DNA of 32,630 nt from Maribacter sp. 1_MG-2023 (GTDB lineage: Bacteria > Bacteroidota > Bacteroidia > Flavobacteriales > Flavobacteriaceae), in contig NZ_JAUOPN010000024.1 of assembly GCF_030547005.1 (NCBI RefSeq), positions 1 through 32,630 of the forward strand, written 5' to 3'. The notes under the pieces were generated by a model. That model searched no databases. It saw only the letters and a list, made by a program, of their open reading frames with translations, and was not told the origin of the DNA. The position numbers and the translations under genes were made by a program. Shown in pieces: positions 7,008 to 15,694 of the stretch. Positions within the stretch are counted from its first letter, which is position 1; each line of letters opens with the position of its first letter.

Positions 7008-7673
7008 TTGCAATTAGTAGAAAACCTAGAATATAATACCGAGCGTGAACATTTGATTATACCAGAGTATGGTCGTCATTTTCAAAAAATGGTGAACCAT
7101 GCAATATCAATTGAAGACCGTGAAGAAAGAAATAAAGTAGCGCAAGCAATCATTAGCGTAATGGGAAATATACAACCCCATTTACGTGATGTACCTGATT
7201 TTCAACATAAACTTTGGGATCAGTTATTTATAATGGCTGATTTTAAGTTGGATGTAGATTCTCCATTTCCAATTACTTCGAAAGAGATATTAAGACAGAG
7301 ACCTGATGCTTTAGAGTATCCTCAAAACTTTCCTAAATATCGATTTTACGGTAATAACATTAAACGTATGGTTGATGTTGCCGTTGAGTGGGAGAAAGGT
7401 GATAAGCGTTCTGGTTTAGAATATGCGATTGCCAATCACATGAAAAAATGCTACTTAAATTGGAATAAAGATGTAGTTGATGATACAGCTATTTTTAAAC
7501 ATTTATTCGATTTAAGTGATGGTCGCATAGATTTAGCTGCTGAAGGCGAAAGTTTGACAGATAGCGGACAGTTCCTTAAAAATCGAGTTGCGAAAACACC
7601 GCGTTCGAATAATACAGGAAAGAAAAATCAAAGAAATAATAATAATAATAACCGCGGTAAAAAACGCTATTAA
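7008..7673 (+). CDS. DUF4290 family protein
   Basis: This 221-residue cytosolic protein matches the Bacteroidetes-restricted DUF4290 family: NTEREHLIIPEYGRHFQKMV at the N-terminus, then WDQLFIMADFKLDVDSPFP and YPKYR-like stretches. The body is charged and helical. The tail from about residue 195 is low complexity, rich in Asn, Lys and Arg, with six Asn in a row encoded by five AAT plus AAC. There is no ATG near the conserved start; the best start is TTG at 7008, after an in-frame TAA at 6990. Function is unknown. It sits 16 bases before murA, so joint transcription is likely. Confidence 0.87.
   Translation: MQLVENLEYNTEREHLIIPEYGRHFQKMVNHAISIEDREERNKVAQAIISVMGNIQPHLRDVPDFQHKLWDQLFIMADFKLDVDSPFPITSKEILRQRPDALEYPQNFPKYRFYGNNIKRMVDVAVEWEKGDKRSGLEYAIANHMKKCYLNWNKDVVDDTAIFKHLFDLSDGRIDLAAEGESLTDSGQFLKNRVAKTPRSNNTGKKNQRNNNNNNRGKKRY
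7635..7652 (+). repeat. AAT trinucleotide run in the DUF4290 gene
   Basis: Five AAT codons and one AAC in frame encode a run of asparagine. Such runs can change length by slippage without shifting the frame. Confidence 0.8.
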
Positions 7674-7689
7674 ATTTCCACTTCTCTAG

Positions 7690-8997
7690 ATGGGGACATT
7701 CAAAATCGAAGGAGGGCATCAGTTATCTGGTGAAATAACACCTCAAGGAGCAAAGAACGAAGCACTTCAAATACTTTGCGCAGTACTACTTACAGACGAA
7801 AAAGTAACAATCAACAACATTCCAGATATTGTTGATGTTAATAAACTTATAGCACTTTTAGAAGACTTAGGTGTAAAAATTCAAAAGAAAGGCAAAGGCT
7901 CTTATAGTTTTAAGGCCGACGATATCAACTTAGAATATTTACAATCTGATCAGTTTAAGCAAGATGGTAGAGGCTTAAGAGGTTCTATTATGTTGGTTGG
8001 ACCATTATTGGCGCGTTTTGGTAAAGGTTATATTCCTAAACCAGGTGGTGACAAAATTGGTCGGAGACGTTTAGATACACACTTTGAAGGTTTTATAAAA
8101 TTAGGGGCCAAATTTCGCTACAACCGCGAAGAGTATTTCTACGGTGTTGAAGCAGATAAGTTGAAAGGTACTTACATGTTGCTTGATGAAGCTTCCGTTA
8201 CCGGAACTGCAAACATTGTTATGGCAGCGGTTTTAGCTGAAGGGCAAACTACCATTTATAATGCGGCATGTGAACCATATTTACAACAACTTTGTAAAAT
8301 GTTGAATAGAATGGGCGCCAAAATATCTGGTGTAGGTTCTAATCTTTTGGTTATTGATGGGGTAGATAAATTAGGTGGAACGGATCACCGTATGTTACCT
8401 GATATGATTGAGATTGGTAGCTGGATCGGTTTAGCTGCTATGACGAAAAGTGAATTAACCATTAAAGATGTTAGTTGGGACGATTTAGGTCAAATACCAA
8501 CAGTATTCGGTAAACTAGGTATTACCTTAGAAAGAAAAGGTGATGATATTTACATTCCTGCTCATTTAGACGGATACGAAATACAAAACTATATCGATGG
8601 TTCTATTTTAACCATTGCAGATGCACCTTGGCCAGGATTAACTCCTGATTTATTGAGTATCATTCTTGTTGTTGCTACACAATCTAGAGGAGAAGTGCTT
8701 ATACATCAAAAGATGTTCGAAAGCCGTTTGTTCTTTGTAGATAAGTTGTTGGACATGGGAGCAAAGGTTATTCTTTGCGATCCGCATAGAGCTACAGTAA
8801 TAGGTCATGATTTTCAGTCTACTTTAAAAGCGACTACAATGACATCGCCAGATATTAGAGCAGGTGTTTCATTACTGATTGCGGCTTTATCGGCAAAAGG
8901 GACTTCTACTATTCATAATATTGAACAGATAGATCGTGGTTATGAGAATATAGACGAAAGACTACGTGCAATAGGTGCCAAAATTACAAGAATGTAA
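7690..8997 (+). CDS. murA: UDP-N-acetylglucosamine 1-carboxyvinyltransferase
   Basis: The enzyme moves enolpyruvate from PEP to UDP-GlcNAc, the first committed step of peptidoglycan synthesis, in the cytosol. The 435 residues match the family. KNEALQIL (Lys22, Asn23), SPDIRAG and IDRGYENIDERLRAIGA carry the conserved substrate-binding residues. The mobile loop reads KPGGDKIGRRRLDTH, with Asp121 (codon GAC at 8050-8052) where E. coli has Cys115. Cys-to-Asp variants of this enzyme are active but insensitive to fosfomycin. The gene follows DUF4290 by 16 bases, and its end overlaps the convergent membrane-protein gene by 14 bases. Confidence 0.97.
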   Translation: MGTFKIEGGHQLSGEITPQGAKNEALQILCAVLLTDEKVTINNIPDIVDVNKLIALLEDLGVKIQKKGKGSYSFKADDINLEYLQSDQFKQDGRGLRGSIMLVGPLLARFGKGYIPKPGGDKIGRRRLDTHFEGFIKLGAKFRYNREEYFYGVEADKLKGTYMLLDEASVTGTANIVMAAVLAEGQTTIYNAACEPYLQQLCKMLNRMGAKISGVGSNLLVIDGVDKLGGTDHRMLPDMIEIGSWIGLAAMTKSELTIKDVSWDDLGQIPTVFGKLGITLERKGDDIYIPAHLDGYEIQNYIDGSILTIADAPWPGLTPDLLSIILVVATQSRGEVLIHQKMFESRLFFVDKLLDMGAKVILCDPHRATVIGHDFQSTLKATTMTSPDIRAGVSLLIAALSAKGTSTIHNIEQIDRGYENIDERLRAIGAKITRM

Positions 8998-9400
8998 ATT
9001 TTAAGTAACAGGTAAGCATAAAAATATAACTCCATAATACGGTTCTTAACCAATTATGGAGTTTTAACTTTTTAATAGATATCTCTACATCTCTTTCTTT
9101 AGATATATTTTCATGTAATGGTACAAACATTATAAAAGTTATAAGCCATGCTGCTATAACTAAGCTACTATATAATATGCTGTAGAAATCAGGGGTTGTA
9201 TATACTTGAATAAGACTTATGATCAATTGCGTGACCATTAATGGAATTACAATAACACCAATTCTTTTGGTGTAGTTGCTGTGCCATTGAAAAAGATCTA
9301 CATGTTTGTAATAAGAGAAACTCGGATATATTATTAATTGTACAATCCAAATTAGAACCAATAAACCACTATCGCAAATTAAACGTATTGTCTCTAACAT
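8984..9400 (-). CDS. Small integral membrane protein, function unknown
   Basis: This 138-residue protein has about four hydrophobic helices: residues 5-25, 46-66, 76-96 and 118-136. VQLIIYPSFSYY and the following FQWHSNYTKRIGVIVIPLM resemble a conserved hypothetical family that I recall in Bacteroidetes, with a His in the first loop. There are no recognisable catalytic motifs. The ATG directly follows the pirin stop codon with no intervening base, so the two are almost certainly co-transcribed. The 3' end overlaps murA on the other strand. Confidence 0.75.
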   Translation of the reverse strand: MLETIRLICDSGLLVLIWIVQLIIYPSFSYYKHVDLFQWHSNYTKRIGVIVIPLMVTQLIISLIQVYTTPDFYSILYSSLVIAAWLITFIMFVPLHENISKERDVEISIKKLKLHNWLRTVLWSYIFMLTCYLKFTFL

Positions 9401-10399
9401 TTATTTATCAATTAAAGTGCCGTCAGGATATTTTGCAAAACGTCCTTTGCTTTTTTCGTGTACATGATCAGGATGTCTCCAAGGCCAGCCACCAAACTGC
9501 GTAGTTCTAAACTCATTCATCGCATTTTCTAATTGTTCTTCATTATTCATTACAAACGGACCATATTTTGCTACAGGCTCGCCAATTGGTTTACCTTGTA
9601 ATACGAGAATACTGGCTTCTTTTTCAGTAGCTTTCAATATAATTTCTTCTGATGCCTCTACGTTAATACCATGGTTGGGAGTTATTGATTCACCAAAAAT
9701 TTCTAATCTATGCCCATCATAAAAATATAAGGTTCGGGTTGAGCCTTCGTTAGCTTTTGGTAATGTCATAGCGCCATTAGCTTCAATTTTTATATTCCAT
9801 ATCGCTACATCGTTTTCTGTATCTGAAGCCCAAGAATCAGGTGCAGGTTCTAATGCTTGTTCAGAACTAAAACTGCCGGCAATAATCTTTACTGTGGACT
9901 GCTCTAATTTTAATACAGGAATATCTTCATGCCAAAGCATTTTAAAATGTGGATTTACAAATTTGCTTTTGGCGGGTAGATTCAACCATATTTGAAAAAG
10001 CTCTAGAGTATTTTCTTTGTCGGTATGAATTAGCGGAAACATTTCTGAATGTTGTACTCCGCTACCAGCAGTCATCCATTGTACATCTCCTTCTCCAAAT
10101 CGTCCTGCGGCACCTAATGAATCAGAGTGATCGCAAAACCCTTTATTCACAACTGTTATCGTTTCAAATCCGCGATGCGGATGTGCAGGAAATCCGGGTA
10201 TTGTGGTACCATGATACATTCTATAGCCATCTTTAATTTGAAAATCGTTTCCTAAATTTCTGCCTTCTAACGAATCAGCCGGACCTAGTTCGCCATTGCC
10301 TTTAGGATAGTGGTCTAAATGATAAACACAGAATAAAAAAGGATCTTGCGTTTGCCACGGGAAACCTAGCTCAAATATTTGTTTGATTTCACTTTTCAT
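9401..10399 (-). CDS. Pirin family protein
   Basis: This 332-residue bicupin has the pirin metal site intact. FPAHPHRGFETITVV provides His73 and His75, and GVQHSEMFP provides His117 and Glu119. SLGAAGRFGEGDVQWMTAG is the usual linker motif. Bacterial pirins bind iron, and some act as quercetin dioxygenases or bind partner enzymes; the substrate here is unknown. There is no signal peptide. It follows the VOC gene by 30 bases and is followed without a gap by the membrane-protein gene, suggesting a VOC-pirin-membrane protein operon. Confidence 0.93.
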   Translation of the reverse strand: MKSEIKQIFELGFPWQTQDPFLFCVYHLDHYPKGNGELGPADSLEGRNLGNDFQIKDGYRMYHGTTIPGFPAHPHRGFETITVVNKGFCDHSDSLGAAGRFGEGDVQWMTAGSGVQHSEMFPLIHTDKENTLELFQIWLNLPAKSKFVNPHFKMLWHEDIPVLKLEQSTVKIIAGSFSSEQALEPAPDSWASDTENDVAIWNIKIEANGAMTLPKANEGSTRTLYFYDGHRLEIFGESITPNHGINVEASEEIILKATEKEASILVLQGKPIGEPVAKYGPFVMNNEEQLENAMNEFRTTQFGGWPWRHPDHVHEKSKGRFAKYPDGTLIDK

Positions 10400-10429
10400 A
10401 TAGGTGATGAAATTAATTGTGATCTACTT

Positions 10430-10873
10430 TTAATGTACTGCGTTATTAATCTCTACCCAATTATTTTCTGGGTCTTTTAAATAAATCTGTCTTACTCCGT
10501 CAGCTCTTAAGGTTACTGTATTTTCTTTCCCTGGCCAATCCCAATACGGAACGTTCTTTTCTTCAAGAGAAGCTATTAATTCATCTAATTTTTGGGTAGC
10601 CAAACAAAGGTGAACACTTTTACTATGTTTCATAGCTACGCTATCTTTTCCTATTAAATGTAATTGTGAATTTCCTTGTATTGCAAACCACTTAAAACCC
10701 GATGGGGCAGAAGGGTGTGGAATCTCTTTCAAGTTCAGAACATCTTTATAAAATGCGCCTACTTTATCCAAATCTTTTACGATAACTGAGTAATGATCGT
10801 ATTGAAAATCGAACGACTGGGCCGAGGCAAAAGTACCCGTAATCAAAATGAATAATGCGATAATCTTTTTCAT
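10430..10873 (-). CDS. Exported VOC (glyoxalase/bleomycin-resistance fold) protein
   Basis: The 147-residue precursor starts with a signal peptide, MKKIIALFILITGTFASAQ. The mature part is a single VOC domain: YDHYSVIVKDLDKVGAFYKD with a likely metal His27, a central VHLCLA strand, and LKDPENNWVEINN with the likely metal Glu. Exported VOC proteins are less common than cytosolic ones, so a periplasmic role is inferred. The substrate is unknown. It lies about 40 bases after the amidohydrolase terminator, leaving little room for a promoter outside that hairpin. Confidence 0.87.
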   Translation of the reverse strand: MKKIIALFILITGTFASAQSFDFQYDHYSVIVKDLDKVGAFYKDVLNLKEIPHPSAPSGFKWFAIQGNSQLHLIGKDSVAMKHSKSVHLCLATQKLDELIASLEEKNVPYWDWPGKENTVTLRADGVRQIYLKDPENNWVEINNAVH

Positions 10874-10914
10874 TGTTGTTGTTTAAGTTTGATGGTTCAA
10901 GTTACTTAAAAATG

Positions 10915-10944
10915 AAAGAAGCTATCTGTTACGATAGCTTCTTT
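10915..10944 (-). terminator. Terminator-like hairpin after the M20 amidohydrolase gene
   Basis: Perfect 12-base arms (AAAGAAGCTATC at 10915-10926 and its complement at 10933-10944) enclose a six-base loop 12 bases beyond the stop codon. The U tract on the minus strand is short and interrupted, so some read-through into the VOC gene is possible. Confidence 0.7.
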
Positions 10945-10956
10945 ATTAATTGTGCT

Positions 10957-12384
10957 TTATTCTCCATCTAATGGCGGTGGACCATCGATCATTGGTTCAT
11001 AAACTTCATCGCCTTTTCGGGTTTTGAACTCTTCTTTCACCTTAGTTACTAATTTTGGATTTTGAAACAAGTCTAGCATTGTCATACCCATTGCTTTAGA
11101 TGCATGGATCATTCCTTTATGACCAATAGACATTCCGCCACAGGCAACAACAGCCCATGAATGCCAAGGTGTACCCGTAGGTGCTACAGAAACCCCTAAA
11201 TTAATGTTAGGTACATTCCAGCTTACATCGCCTACATCTGTAGAACCACCACCTGGGTTTTCTAATGTTTCTCTTAATGGGTGAACAGTACCATCAAAAC
11301 CAACTTCTGGCTTACCTGTAGCTTTTTGAATTGCCTTACCAAAAACAGTTTCTTCTTCAGTATAGGTAATAGGACCTAATATCTCTAAGTTATTTTGCAT
11401 GATTTCTCCGCCAGAGCGGTTGACCAAAGTTTCATAGATACCTGATACTAATGAAATTTTATACTCTACATTAGCCATAATCGCTGCACCTTCTGCCATT
11501 GCTTTTACGCGTTCGTAAGTTGGTAGCATATTTGATCTTTTAGGGTCTCTAACGCGTACCCAAAGCTTAGCATAATCTGGTACCACGTTTACAACTTGCC
11601 CACCATCTTGTATGTGATAATGAATTCTAGAAGAAGGTAAAATATGCTCTCTGTAATAGTTGATACCCGTCGTGTATAATTCTAAAGCATCAGATGCACT
11701 ACGACCATTCCAAGGATCCATAGAGGCATGTGCCGCCTGACCATAAAATTCTACAACGAAATCAATAAGTGATAATCCACTTTGTACATCTGCTTCAATA
11801 CCAGCACCTGGGTGCCAGCTAACATTAACATCAACGTCATCCCACAATCCTGCTTTTACCATCCATACTTTTGCAAAGTATTTTTCTTCAGCTGGTGTGC
11901 CTAAGAATTTTACGGTTCCTTTTATTTTACCTGCATCCATTAATTCTTTAATAGCAATTGCTGACCCAAGACTTGCAGTACCGAACATATTGTGTCCACA
12001 ACCATGACCGGCAGCACCTTCTTTGAAAGGTTCTTTTACCGGAGATGTTTTTTGAGAAATTCCCGGTAGGGCATCAAACTCACCCAAAATACTTATTACA
12101 GGGCTACCAGAACCATACGTTGCGGTAAAAGCTGTTGGTATATCAGCAACGCCTCTAGTGACGGTCAACCCATTCTTTTCTGCATAATCTGCCAAAATTC
12201 TTGAAGATTCTGTTTCATCAAAAGCAGTTTCGGCTAGTGCCCAAATAGAGTCGCTAATTTTAATAAGCTCTTCTTTGTGTTTTTCGACAGAAGCGATGAT
12301 TAGGTTTTTGTCTTTACTCATTTTTTGAGAGAAAACAGAAGCACTCATGCACAAGCATAGCGCCAATAATAATGTTTTTTTCAT
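10957..12384 (-). CDS. Exported M20-family amidohydrolase (AbgB-like)
   Basis: This 475-residue metallopeptidase-like hydrolase has a signal peptide (MKKTLLLALCLCMSASVFSQ). The dinuclear metal site is visible in HGCGHNMFG, TPAEEKYF, SWHPG and the C-terminal TPWHSWAV. GQAAHASMDPWNGRSA marks the dimerisation domain. The group includes AbgB, which cleaves p-aminobenzoyl-glutamate, and other amino-acylases; here the enzyme acts outside the cytoplasm on an unknown amide. The ATG at 12384 is chosen because it starts the signal peptide; a start at 12417 adds 11 polar residues. It is transcribed alone and ends in a strong hairpin. Confidence 0.88.
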   Translation of the reverse strand: MKKTLLLALCLCMSASVFSQKMSKDKNLIIASVEKHKEELIKISDSIWALAETAFDETESSRILADYAEKNGLTVTRGVADIPTAFTATYGSGSPVISILGEFDALPGISQKTSPVKEPFKEGAAGHGCGHNMFGTASLGSAIAIKELMDAGKIKGTVKFLGTPAEEKYFAKVWMVKAGLWDDVDVNVSWHPGAGIEADVQSGLSLIDFVVEFYGQAAHASMDPWNGRSASDALELYTTGINYYREHILPSSRIHYHIQDGGQVVNVVPDYAKLWVRVRDPKRSNMLPTYERVKAMAEGAAIMANVEYKISLVSGIYETLVNRSGGEIMQNNLEILGPITYTEEETVFGKAIQKATGKPEVGFDGTVHPLRETLENPGGGSTDVGDVSWNVPNINLGVSVAPTGTPWHSWAVVACGGMSIGHKGMIHASKAMGMTMLDLFQNPKLVTKVKEEFKTRKGDEVYEPMIDGPPPLDGE

Positions 12385-12641
12385 ATTAGTTGTTTTGGTT
12401 GTTAGTCTTCTAATCATTAGTAGTGTTAAACCTAAGATTAAAGTCCTAGTAAATATACCAAAATAAACTCTTTATGTAACTCGGTAAATGGTAGCTGTGG
12501 TTGAGTATATCTTACAAAACCTAAATAATGACCGTATTGTTCGAATTCTAAATTTAAGACGACCCTTACTTGTAAAATATATAATTTAAGGCTCCATTTT
12601 TCGTTATTACTCAAATCGCAATGTTTTAAAATTTTCGAATT

Positions 12642-13691
12642 ATGAAAAACCTAGCCTATAAAGTACTCTTGACCTCTGCATTTTTTTCAATTATGGCGTG
12701 TAGTTCTACCAATAGAATGACGATGGGTATTACCCAACCTGCTCAAGTACCGATACCAAATGATGTAATTAATATTGGTATAGTTAATAGAAGTAGTGCT
12801 TCAGAAAAAAATAAGGTTGTAGATAATATTGATAAGATTTTATCTTTAGAGGGACTTAATTTGGATAAGGAAGGCGCTCAAAATGCCGTAACGGGACTCA
12901 AATATGAATTAGAACGTAGTAATCGATTTGATGCTGTTAAAGTAATTGAGAATCAAAAAGATATAGAAAAGGGATTAAGCATTTTTCCTTCTGAAATTTC
13001 TTGGGAAATTGTTGATAGAATATGTAAGGAAAATGATGTGGACGTTCTATTTTCATTAGAATTTTATGATACTGATACGGCTGTGAATTATGAATTGACG
13101 ACGGTTAAAATACCTAATAATTTGGGTGTTGATGCAAATGTACCGGGACATAGAATTAAACTGAATACTGCTATTAAAAACGGTTGGAGAATTTATGACC
13201 CGTCTAATAGATCTATTATTGATGAGTACGTTTCTAACGACAGACTATTTTCTTCGGGTGAGGGAATCAATCCTGTAAAGGCTTTAGAAGCTGTTATTGG
13301 TAGAAAAGAGGCTGTTCTAAGTGTCAGCTCTAAGCTTGGTGCGAACTACGCACTTTTTACAAGACCTGAAAAAATTCGTATTGCTAGAGATTATTTTATA
13401 AAAGGAAGTAACAATTTAGAAATTGCCGATAGACGTGCAAAAGCAGGTGATTGGGACGGTGCTGCCGATTTATGGAATGCTGATTTAAATAATGCCAAAA
13501 GTAAAGTTGCTGGAAGAGCATATTATAATATGGCAATTAGCAATGAAATTAACGGTAACCTGAACAAGGCAATAGAATATGCTTCTAAAGCCTATACTGA
13601 CTACGAAAATAAAGATGCTTTACGTTATGTAAATATGCTAAAAAGAAGAGTTGTAAATCAACAAGAACTAAATCGTCAATTGGCGAAATAG
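12642..13691 (+). CDS. DUF6340-like outer-membrane lipoprotein with TPR-like C-terminus
   Basis: The 349-residue protein begins with a lipoprotein signal ending in FFSIMAC (Cys20). The mature region starts with TQPAQVPIPNDVINIGIVNR, as in the Bacteroidetes DUF6340 group (family named from memory). The C-terminal third (DGAADLWNADLNN, AYYNMAISNEINGNLNKAIEYASKAYTDY) has the spacing of tetratricopeptide helices. Function is unknown; a periplasm-facing scaffold is plausible. The 257-base stretch upstream (12385-12641), shared with the divergent amidohydrolase, is AT-rich and shows no convincing promoter. The gene ends two bases from the convergent photolyase gene. Confidence 0.75.
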   Translation: MKNLAYKVLLTSAFFSIMACSSTNRMTMGITQPAQVPIPNDVINIGIVNRSSASEKNKVVDNIDKILSLEGLNLDKEGAQNAVTGLKYELERSNRFDAVKVIENQKDIEKGLSIFPSEISWEIVDRICKENDVDVLFSLEFYDTDTAVNYELTTVKIPNNLGVDANVPGHRIKLNTAIKNGWRIYDPSNRSIIDEYVSNDRLFSSGEGINPVKALEAVIGRKEAVLSVSSKLGANYALFTRPEKIRIARDYFIKGSNNLEIADRRAKAGDWDGAADLWNADLNNAKSKVAGRAYYNMAISNEINGNLNKAIEYASKAYTDYENKDALRYVNMLKRRVVNQQELNRQLAK

Positions 13692-13693
13692 TC

Positions 13694-15004
13694 TTAGCTA
13701 ACGGCTTCTTTATATGTTGTTAAACAGCGTTCTCTTGCCATTTTGTGATCTACCATTTTTTCTGGGTATTTGTCGGTGCCAAATTCTTTAATCCAGGTTT
13801 TTATATATTCTTTATTCTTGTCGAACTTATCAACTTGTGTCATTGGGTTGAAAATTCTAAAATAGGGTGCAGCATCAACACCACTTCCTGCTGCCCATTG
13901 CCAGTTGCCAACATTTGAACTCATTTCATAATCTAACAACTTTTCTGCGAAATAGGTTTCTCCCCAACGCCAATCTATTAAAAGATGTTTGCACAGAAAA
14001 CTTGCAACTAGCATACGTACACGATTATGCATATAACCAGTCTCATTTAGTTCGCGCATACCGGCATCTACCAAAAGATATCCTGTGGTACCAGTTTTCC
14101 ATTTCTCGAACTCATCTTCATTATTACGCCATTCTATACGGTCGTATTTCGATCTAAAAGCATTATCTACCGTATGAGGAAAGTGATAAAGAATAGTCAT
14201 GAAAAATTCTCTCCATATTAATTCGCTCCAAAAGACCTTGTTATTTTCAGCAATGGCTTTTTTCATCATCTTACGAACCGATACACTGCCAAAACGTAAA
14301 TGTGGACCTAAATGAGATGTTCCATTCTCTTTTGCTGGAAAATTACGTGTATCTTCATAATTGTCGATTAGAGTAGGGGTAACATCATATTCAGGAACCG
14401 TTATTTTGGATTTTTCAAAACCAATATCGTTCAATGATAAATTTGGTAATCGAGAGTTTTTAATCAAATTTGGTAAATATTGGCTAGTATAGTGAATAAC
14501 CAAATCTTTATCAGCAGTAAAATGTTCTTGCCATTTATTCTTATAAGGTGTATAAACCACATATGGCTCACCATCACCTTTAACAATCTCTGATTTTTCA
14601 AAAATAACTTGATCTTTGAATGTTTTAAATTCAATAGATTTTTCCTTTAAGAAACTTGCAACTTTTTCATCTCTTTCTTTTGCATATGGCTCATAATCTC
14701 TATTGGTATATACAGAGATTACCTCGTATTCTTGAGTAAGACTTTTTAAAATATCTATAGGTTTACCAAAATACATAGCTAAAGAGCTATCATTTTCTTC
14801 TTGTAGTTGATTTCGCATGTTCTGCAGAGACTCATGTATGAATGTAAGCCTTGCATCATCTTTAGGTAATTTTGAAAGAATTTCTTCATCAAATATAAAA
14901 ATAGGTAGTACTGGGTGTTCGCCTTTTAAAGCTTCAAGAAATCCGACATTGTCGTCTAATCTTAAATCCCTTCTAAACCAAAATATAGATACTTTTTTAG
15001 CCAT
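13694..15004 (-). CDS. phrB: Class I CPD photolyase (deoxyribodipyrimidine photo-lyase)
   Basis: The enzyme repairs UV-induced cyclobutane pyrimidine dimers using light and FADH-. The 436 residues contain the N-terminal antenna domain (IFWFRRDLRLDDN) and the FAD domain: SHLGPHLRFGSVSVR, WREFFMTILYHFP, GYMHNRVRMLVASF and NVGNWQWAAGSGVDAAPYF. The last closely matches E. coli photolyase around the lesion and flavin-binding residues. FRIFNP and the C-terminal Lys-rich tail fit. Cryptochrome-DASH proteins are similar but longer, so a repair enzyme is preferred. Its ATG follows the SDR stop with no gap, the last gene of the SRPBCC-SDR-phr operon. Confidence 0.94.
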   Translation of the reverse strand: MAKKVSIFWFRRDLRLDDNVGFLEALKGEHPVLPIFIFDEEILSKLPKDDARLTFIHESLQNMRNQLQEENDSSLAMYFGKPIDILKSLTQEYEVISVYTNRDYEPYAKERDEKVASFLKEKSIEFKTFKDQVIFEKSEIVKGDGEPYVVYTPYKNKWQEHFTADKDLVIHYTSQYLPNLIKNSRLPNLSLNDIGFEKSKITVPEYDVTPTLIDNYEDTRNFPAKENGTSHLGPHLRFGSVSVRKMMKKAIAENNKVFWSELIWREFFMTILYHFPHTVDNAFRSKYDRIEWRNNEDEFEKWKTGTTGYLLVDAGMRELNETGYMHNRVRMLVASFLCKHLLIDWRWGETYFAEKLLDYEMSSNVGNWQWAAGSGVDAAPYFRIFNPMTQVDKFDKNKEYIKTWIKEFGTDKYPEKMVDHKMARERCLTTYKEAVS

Positions 15005-15694
15005 TTAGTTGATGTTTAAAGTTGAGAGTCCGCCATCTACACCAATAATCTGTCCGGTCATCCATGTACTTTTATCACTTAAAAGAAAGACTGCTGCATT
15101 CGCAATATCTTCAGGATTTCCGACTCTTTTTAATGGGTGACGTTCACTCATCATTTCACGTTTTTTATCATTGTTTAAAAGCCGTTTTGCTAATGGTGTA
15201 TCAACCAAAGATGGAGCTATAACATTAACTCGTACTTTGGGTGCATACTCTGCAGCCATAGACTTTGCAAAACCTTCAATAGCTCCTTTAGCAGCAGCTA
15301 CACTAGTATGAAATGGCATACCTGTGCCTACTGCAATAGTACTAAAAAAGACCATACTTGACCCTTCGTTCATCAATGAAATTATTTGCTTTACGATTTT
15401 CACCATGGCAAAGAAATTAAGTTCCATGTCATCTTTTATGGTGTCTAATGACATCATTTTAAATGGCTTTAGGTTTATGCTACCAGGGCAATATACAAAT
15501 CCATCAAGTTTTTCGGGTAGTTGAGAAATATCTAGTTCGTCTTTAGTTACATCGAATTTGATATGAGTTATGTTTTCGTGTTGCAATGCTTCATCTGTTC
15601 GCGATGCAACAAATACGTTATGCGTTTCTTGTAATTCTCTTACAATGGATAGTCCAATACCCTGAGACCCTCCAATTAATAATATATTTTTCAT
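15005..15694 (-). CDS. SDR-family protein lacking the catalytic tyrosine
   Basis: This 229-residue short-chain dehydrogenase-like protein has GGSQGIG (8-14) for nucleotide binding, the core strand FVYCPGSINLKPF, FFSTIAVGTG with the usual Ser118, and VNVIAPSLVDTPLAK. Lys136 of the active site is present in SVAAAKGAIEG, but the Tyr four residues earlier is Val132 (codon at 15299-15301). It may work by another mechanism or act as a redox sensor or partner. WMTGQIIGVDGG near the C-terminus is standard. It directly abuts both neighbours (SRPBCC upstream, photolyase downstream), so it is probably co-regulated with photorepair. Confidence 0.9.
   Translation of the reverse strand: MKNILLIGGSQGIGLSIVRELQETHNVFVASRTDEALQHENITHIKFDVTKDELDISQLPEKLDGFVYCPGSINLKPFKMMSLDTIKDDMELNFFAMVKIVKQIISLMNEGSSMVFFSTIAVGTGMPFHTSVAAAKGAIEGFAKSMAAEYAPKVRVNVIAPSLVDTPLAKRLLNNDKKREMMSERHPLKRVGNPEDIANAAVFLLSDKSTWMTGQIIGVDGGLSTLNIN

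Noticed and set aside
9949..10236. 95-residue frame opposite pirin
   Set aside because: It overlaps conserved metal-site codons of pirin on the other strand and has no own features.
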